This document shows positions 50,386-53,005 of a stretch of DNA of 53,005 nt, in pieces (position 1 is the stretch's first letter; each line of letters starts with the position of its first letter). Made by a program: the position numbers and the translations under genes. Under the pieces are notes generated by a model. It searched no databases, was not told where the DNA came from, and was given only the letters and a program-made list of their open reading frames with translations. Origin of the DNA: Planctomycetota bacterium (GTDB lineage Bacteria; Planctomycetota; JAJSAM01; JAJVHW01); assembly GCA_021776825.1 (NCBI GenBank), contig JAJFFG010000075.1, forward strand, positions 1 to 53,005, written 5' to 3'.

Positions 50386-52037
50386 GTCGCACCTCCCGGG
50401 AGGTGGATCGCAAACCGTGCGCCGCCCGACGGCGCCGCGTCGAGCACGATGCGCCCGCCGGTGCGGGTGATCGCATCGCGGGCGATGGTCAGTCCGAGTC
50501 CCGTGCCGCCACGGCGACCGGTGTGGAACGGTTCGAAGACGTGCTCGCGCTCGGCGACCGGGATGCCCGGCCCGCCGTCTGAGACCTCGATGACGACCTC
50601 GTCGTCCGATCGGTGCCAGTGCACCTCGGTCGTGCCCGGGGGAGCTACCTCGCGCGCGTTTCGGAGCAGATTGGCGAGCGCCCGCGCGAGGAGCTCTCGG
50701 TCAGCGTGGACGGAGATCGCCTCGGTCGGCGCCGCGATCTCCGCGTCGCTCGACTCCGCGAGCGCCACCTCGGCCACCAGCGCGCCGAGTTCGACCTCCT
50801 CGGGCTGAGCCGGCGCTGCGTCGCGACCGAGCGAGAGGAACTCCTCGACCGTCCCGTCGGCGCGCTTCACGGCGCTGCGGAGCGCGCCCATGAGCTCGTC
50901 GAAGCGCTCACGTTGCGGACCGCCCGGCGGAGCGGCCTCGCGGCGTAGGCGTTGGGCGGCCATGGACAACGCGTTGAGTGGGCTCCGGACCTCGTGGGCG
51001 ACGCCGGCCGCGAGGCGGCCGAGGGCGGCGAAGCGCTCACGCGCGTCGAGTTCGCGGCGGAGGCGATCCTCCTCGTCGCGAGCGCGGCGCTCCATCCGTC
51101 CGAGCAGGCCGAGTCCCAGGCCGCCGGTCACGAGCAGCAGAACCGAGAAGACGATCACGCTGCGGCGCGACTGAGCGACCACCGCCAGCACCGGCTCGGC
51201 GGCGAGGCCGACGCGCAGGAACGTGCCGTCGCCGCCGGGCCAATCCGCGGCGAGCGAGACGTCGAGGGCCCGTTCGGCGCCGTCGCGCCAGCCGGAGCGA
51301 CCGCCGGGCGGGCCCCAAGCGGCCAGAAGCGCCTCATCACCGGACGCCGCGAGCACGCGGCCGTCGACGGTCTGGATCGCCAGCAGCACGATGCCCGAAC
51401 CGGCGGCCGACTCGCGGAGGAGCCGCTCCATCCCGGCGGTCTCGCGGAACCGGTCCAGGTCGGCGGTGTCCTGTCGCAGCAGGACGGTGCCGCCGGCGCG
51501 CGGAGCCGCAACGCCGACCAGGTACTCGCTGCGCTGGCTGAACGGACTCTCGTCGAAGCCGACGACCAGACGACCGCCGTCCGCCAGAGCCTCGCGAGCC
51601 CGTCGCGCGAGCGCGGCGGCCTCGAGACGATCCAATCGGTCGCGGTCGAAGGGACCCTCGCCGCCCCCCGGTCGGGCAACGGTCGTCACCGCCGCGCGCA
51701 CCTCGAACGCCCCGTCGAGCAGGACCGCCCCGCGCAGACGATGGCTGCGAGCGAAGAGACGCAGCGTCTGCTCCTCCCGCCCCGGACGCTCGGCCAACTC
51801 GTCCTCGAGGTCGCCGGCCAGGTCGAGGAGGCGATCGCGAAGGAGGGCCTCGGTGGCGGTCCCCGCGGCGAGGTTCGAGGCCACGCCCGCCGCGACCGCC
51901 TCGAGCTGGCTCGTCGCGGCCGCCTCCGCCGCCGCGAGCGCGCGGGCCTCGGCGTCGAACCACGAGAACGCACCGTAGGCCAGGACGATGGCCGTCAGGA
52001 GGGCCCCGGCTCCGAGCCGGAGGGGTGCGCTGGACAT
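50382..52037 (-). CDS. Membrane sensor histidine kinase
   Basis: The 551-residue kinase starts at the ATG of MSSAPLRLGAG (52037). N-terminal membrane helix (ALLTAIVLAYGAFSWF), a periplasmic sensor of about 280 residues with helical and PAS/Cache-like features (TVLLRQDTADLDRFRETAG, VLLAIQTVDGRVLAASGDE), second membrane helix (VIVFSVLLLVTGGLGLGLLG), HisKA domain with the phospho-acceptor His in AAGVAHEVRSPLNAL, and ATPase domain with Asn box NLLRNAREVAPP, DGGPGIP and GGTGLGLTIARD. It forms a two-component pair with the regulator at 48949. The signal is unknown. Confidence 0.93.
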   Translation of the reverse strand: MSSAPLRLGAGALLTAIVLAYGAFSWFDAEARALAAAEAAATSQLEAVAAGVASNLAAGTATEALLRDRLLDLAGDLEDELAERPGREEQTLRLFARSHRLRGAVLLDGAFEVRAAVTTVARPGGGEGPFDRDRLDRLEAAALARRAREALADGGRLVVGFDESPFSQRSEYLVGVAAPRAGGTVLLRQDTADLDRFRETAGMERLLRESAAGSGIVLLAIQTVDGRVLAASGDEALLAAWGPPGGRSGWRDGAERALDVSLAADWPGGDGTFLRVGLAAEPVLAVVAQSRRSVIVFSVLLLVTGGLGLGLLGRMERRARDEEDRLRRELDARERFAALGRLAAGVAHEVRSPLNALSMAAQRLRREAAPPGGPQRERFDELMGALRSAVKRADGTVEEFLSLGRDAAPAQPEEVELGALVAEVALAESSDAEIAAPTEAISVHADRELLARALANLLRNAREVAPPGTTEVHWHRSDDEVVIEVSDGGPGIPVAEREHVFEPFHTGRRGGTGLGLTIARDAITRTGGRIVLDAAPSGGARFAIHLPGGAT

Positions 52038-52146
52038 GGAGCACAGGCTAGCCGGAGGAGGCGAAGCCGAGTCAGCGGCGGTTCCGAGGAGCGGGTCGCG
52101 CTGCTCAGGGTTCCCGCTGGGGCGGCCCCCCTGGTCCACCCCCGCG

Positions 52147-52414
52147 CGGGGTCACGTCGATCGCGGCGGGCGTCGTAGGTGGACGCGGATCGGGGCATGC
52201 GGCAATCGCCGCGCCTCCGTTGTTGCTGGTGTGTGCTCGGTCTCGTCACCTCTCCCGCGAGACCCACCGGCACCGGTCGAGGACCTCCGCGCACACATGC
52301 CCCGCGTCACGGCGCTTGCGCTGACGCGCAACCGCCGCGCCCCGGGGTCACGTCGATCGCGGCGGGCGTCGTAGGTGGACGCGGATCGGGGCATGCGGCA
52401 ATCGCCGCGCCTCC
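52147..52414. repeat. 196-bp direct repeat array
   Basis: Two units 196 bp apart share 72 identical bases (start CGGGGTCACGTCGATCGCGG, end CGCCGCGCCTCC), and weaker similarity over the rest. A third, degraded unit follows up to about 52550. The identity within the 72 bp suggests a recent duplication or conversion. Confidence 0.9.
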
Positions 52415-52602
52415 CATGTCTCTGGTCGGCTCCGCGGCTGCGTCACCTCTCGCGCGAGCGCGGTGCCCCTGGATCGCAGCCTTGCGTGGCCTCATTCCCC
52501 GCTTCACGCTGCTTGCGCTCGGGCGCAACCAGCGCGCCCCGGGTGAGGATCCGGATGGGTGTCGTCTCCTCCGATCGAACCGCTTCGCTTCGCCGATGGC
52601 GC

Positions 52603-52628
52603 CGTAGGGGCGGACCCCCTGATCTGCC
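52603..52628 (-). repeat. Family B hairpin, copy l
   Basis: CGTAGG, then GGCGGACCCCCTGATCTGCC. The stem is imperfect (one G-T pair and one mismatch). This is the most diverged copy. Confidence 0.7.
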
Positions 52629-52900
52629 CCGCCCACCTGGGTCGCGCGCGCGACGAGAATCGTCGGCTCTTACGAGGATCCCATCTCTCCCACCCACCTA
52701 GGACCCACCCACCCCGTAAGGGGGAAGACGTGCGGGAGGGGCGAAGGTTACGGCGGGCTACCGAACGTCGATGCGATCGAGCCCAGAGGCGCGGGCGGCG
52801 GGGCGAGGCCGGCCGTGGACGCCGTCGTCCGGTCGCCGTACGCGTCACGACATCGGCCGATCAGCGCCGGTGGACACCCCGTTCCGCGCCACGCGACTCC

Positions 52901-53005
<105 letters not shown>

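Larger units (their letters stand above)
52038..52900. other. Repeat-rich non-coding end of the window
   Basis: No gene is supported between the kinase start and the window end. It contains a 72-bp exact repeat (52147-52218 and 52343-52414, 196 bp apart), with a degraded third unit after 52490 (CTTGCGCTC, then GGGCGCAACC and GCGCGCCCCGGG), and a family B hairpin at 52603-52628. Confidence 0.6.

Overview
The window is about 53 kb of GC-rich DNA (near 70% by eye). It has the gene style of a Planctomycetota-like bacterium: an ECF sigma factor fused to a membrane anchor and carboxypeptidase-regulatory-like repeats, large secreted proteins with the same repeats, di-haem peroxidases of the MauG/CCP type, TPR and Sel1 proteins, sigma-54 signalling and GNAT enzymes. 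This placement rests on gene content only, with no marker gene, so it is tentative.

Layout. 1-5.2 kb: a small membrane protein, a VapBC-like pair, a DinB-like protein and the sigma-factor fusion, with three copies of a ~100-bp palindromic repeat between them. 5.98-11.84 kb: an integrated element bounded by a 49-bp direct repeat of the 3' part of tRNA-Arg(CCU). It carries an HUH replication protein, a DUF262/nucleotidyltransferase pair of lower GC, a ribbon-helix-helix protein, an excisionase-like protein and a tyrosine integrase. The att core lies inside the integrase reading frame. In the excised circle the integrase would have a different C-terminus, and rep would follow int with an overlapping stop/start.

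11.9-25 kb: DUF2277, a secreted metallopeptidase with Sel1 repeats, a GNAT protein, an unknown secreted protein, a half-length cytochrome c peroxidase coupled to a DAHL-type hybrid histidine kinase, and a class IV aminotransferase and a sulfotransferase-like gene separated by a lipoprotein gene bracketed by hairpin repeats. 25-32 kb: a TonB-dependent receptor, a lipoprotein and a TonB-like protein in one operon, then a second large carboxypeptidase-regulatory-like protein. 32-42 kb: small lipoprotein, VOC proteins, a V8-type serine protease, a disordered Pro-rich protein with a ParB-like N-terminal motif, a secreted transglutaminase, an HMG-CoA reductase, a metallopeptidase and a GNAT protein. 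42-52 kb: two di-haem peroxidases, a TPR protein and a Gly-rich secreted protein, with a sensor kinase/sigma-54 activator pair upstream and a good sigma-54 promoter between regulator and Gly-rich gene.

A family of dispersed hairpins (about a dozen intergenic copies, palindrome plus CGTACGG) runs from 13.9 kb to 52.6 kb. Stem changes are often compensated, so the structure appears to be conserved. The last ~100 bases are G and C runs and look like a poor-quality contig end.
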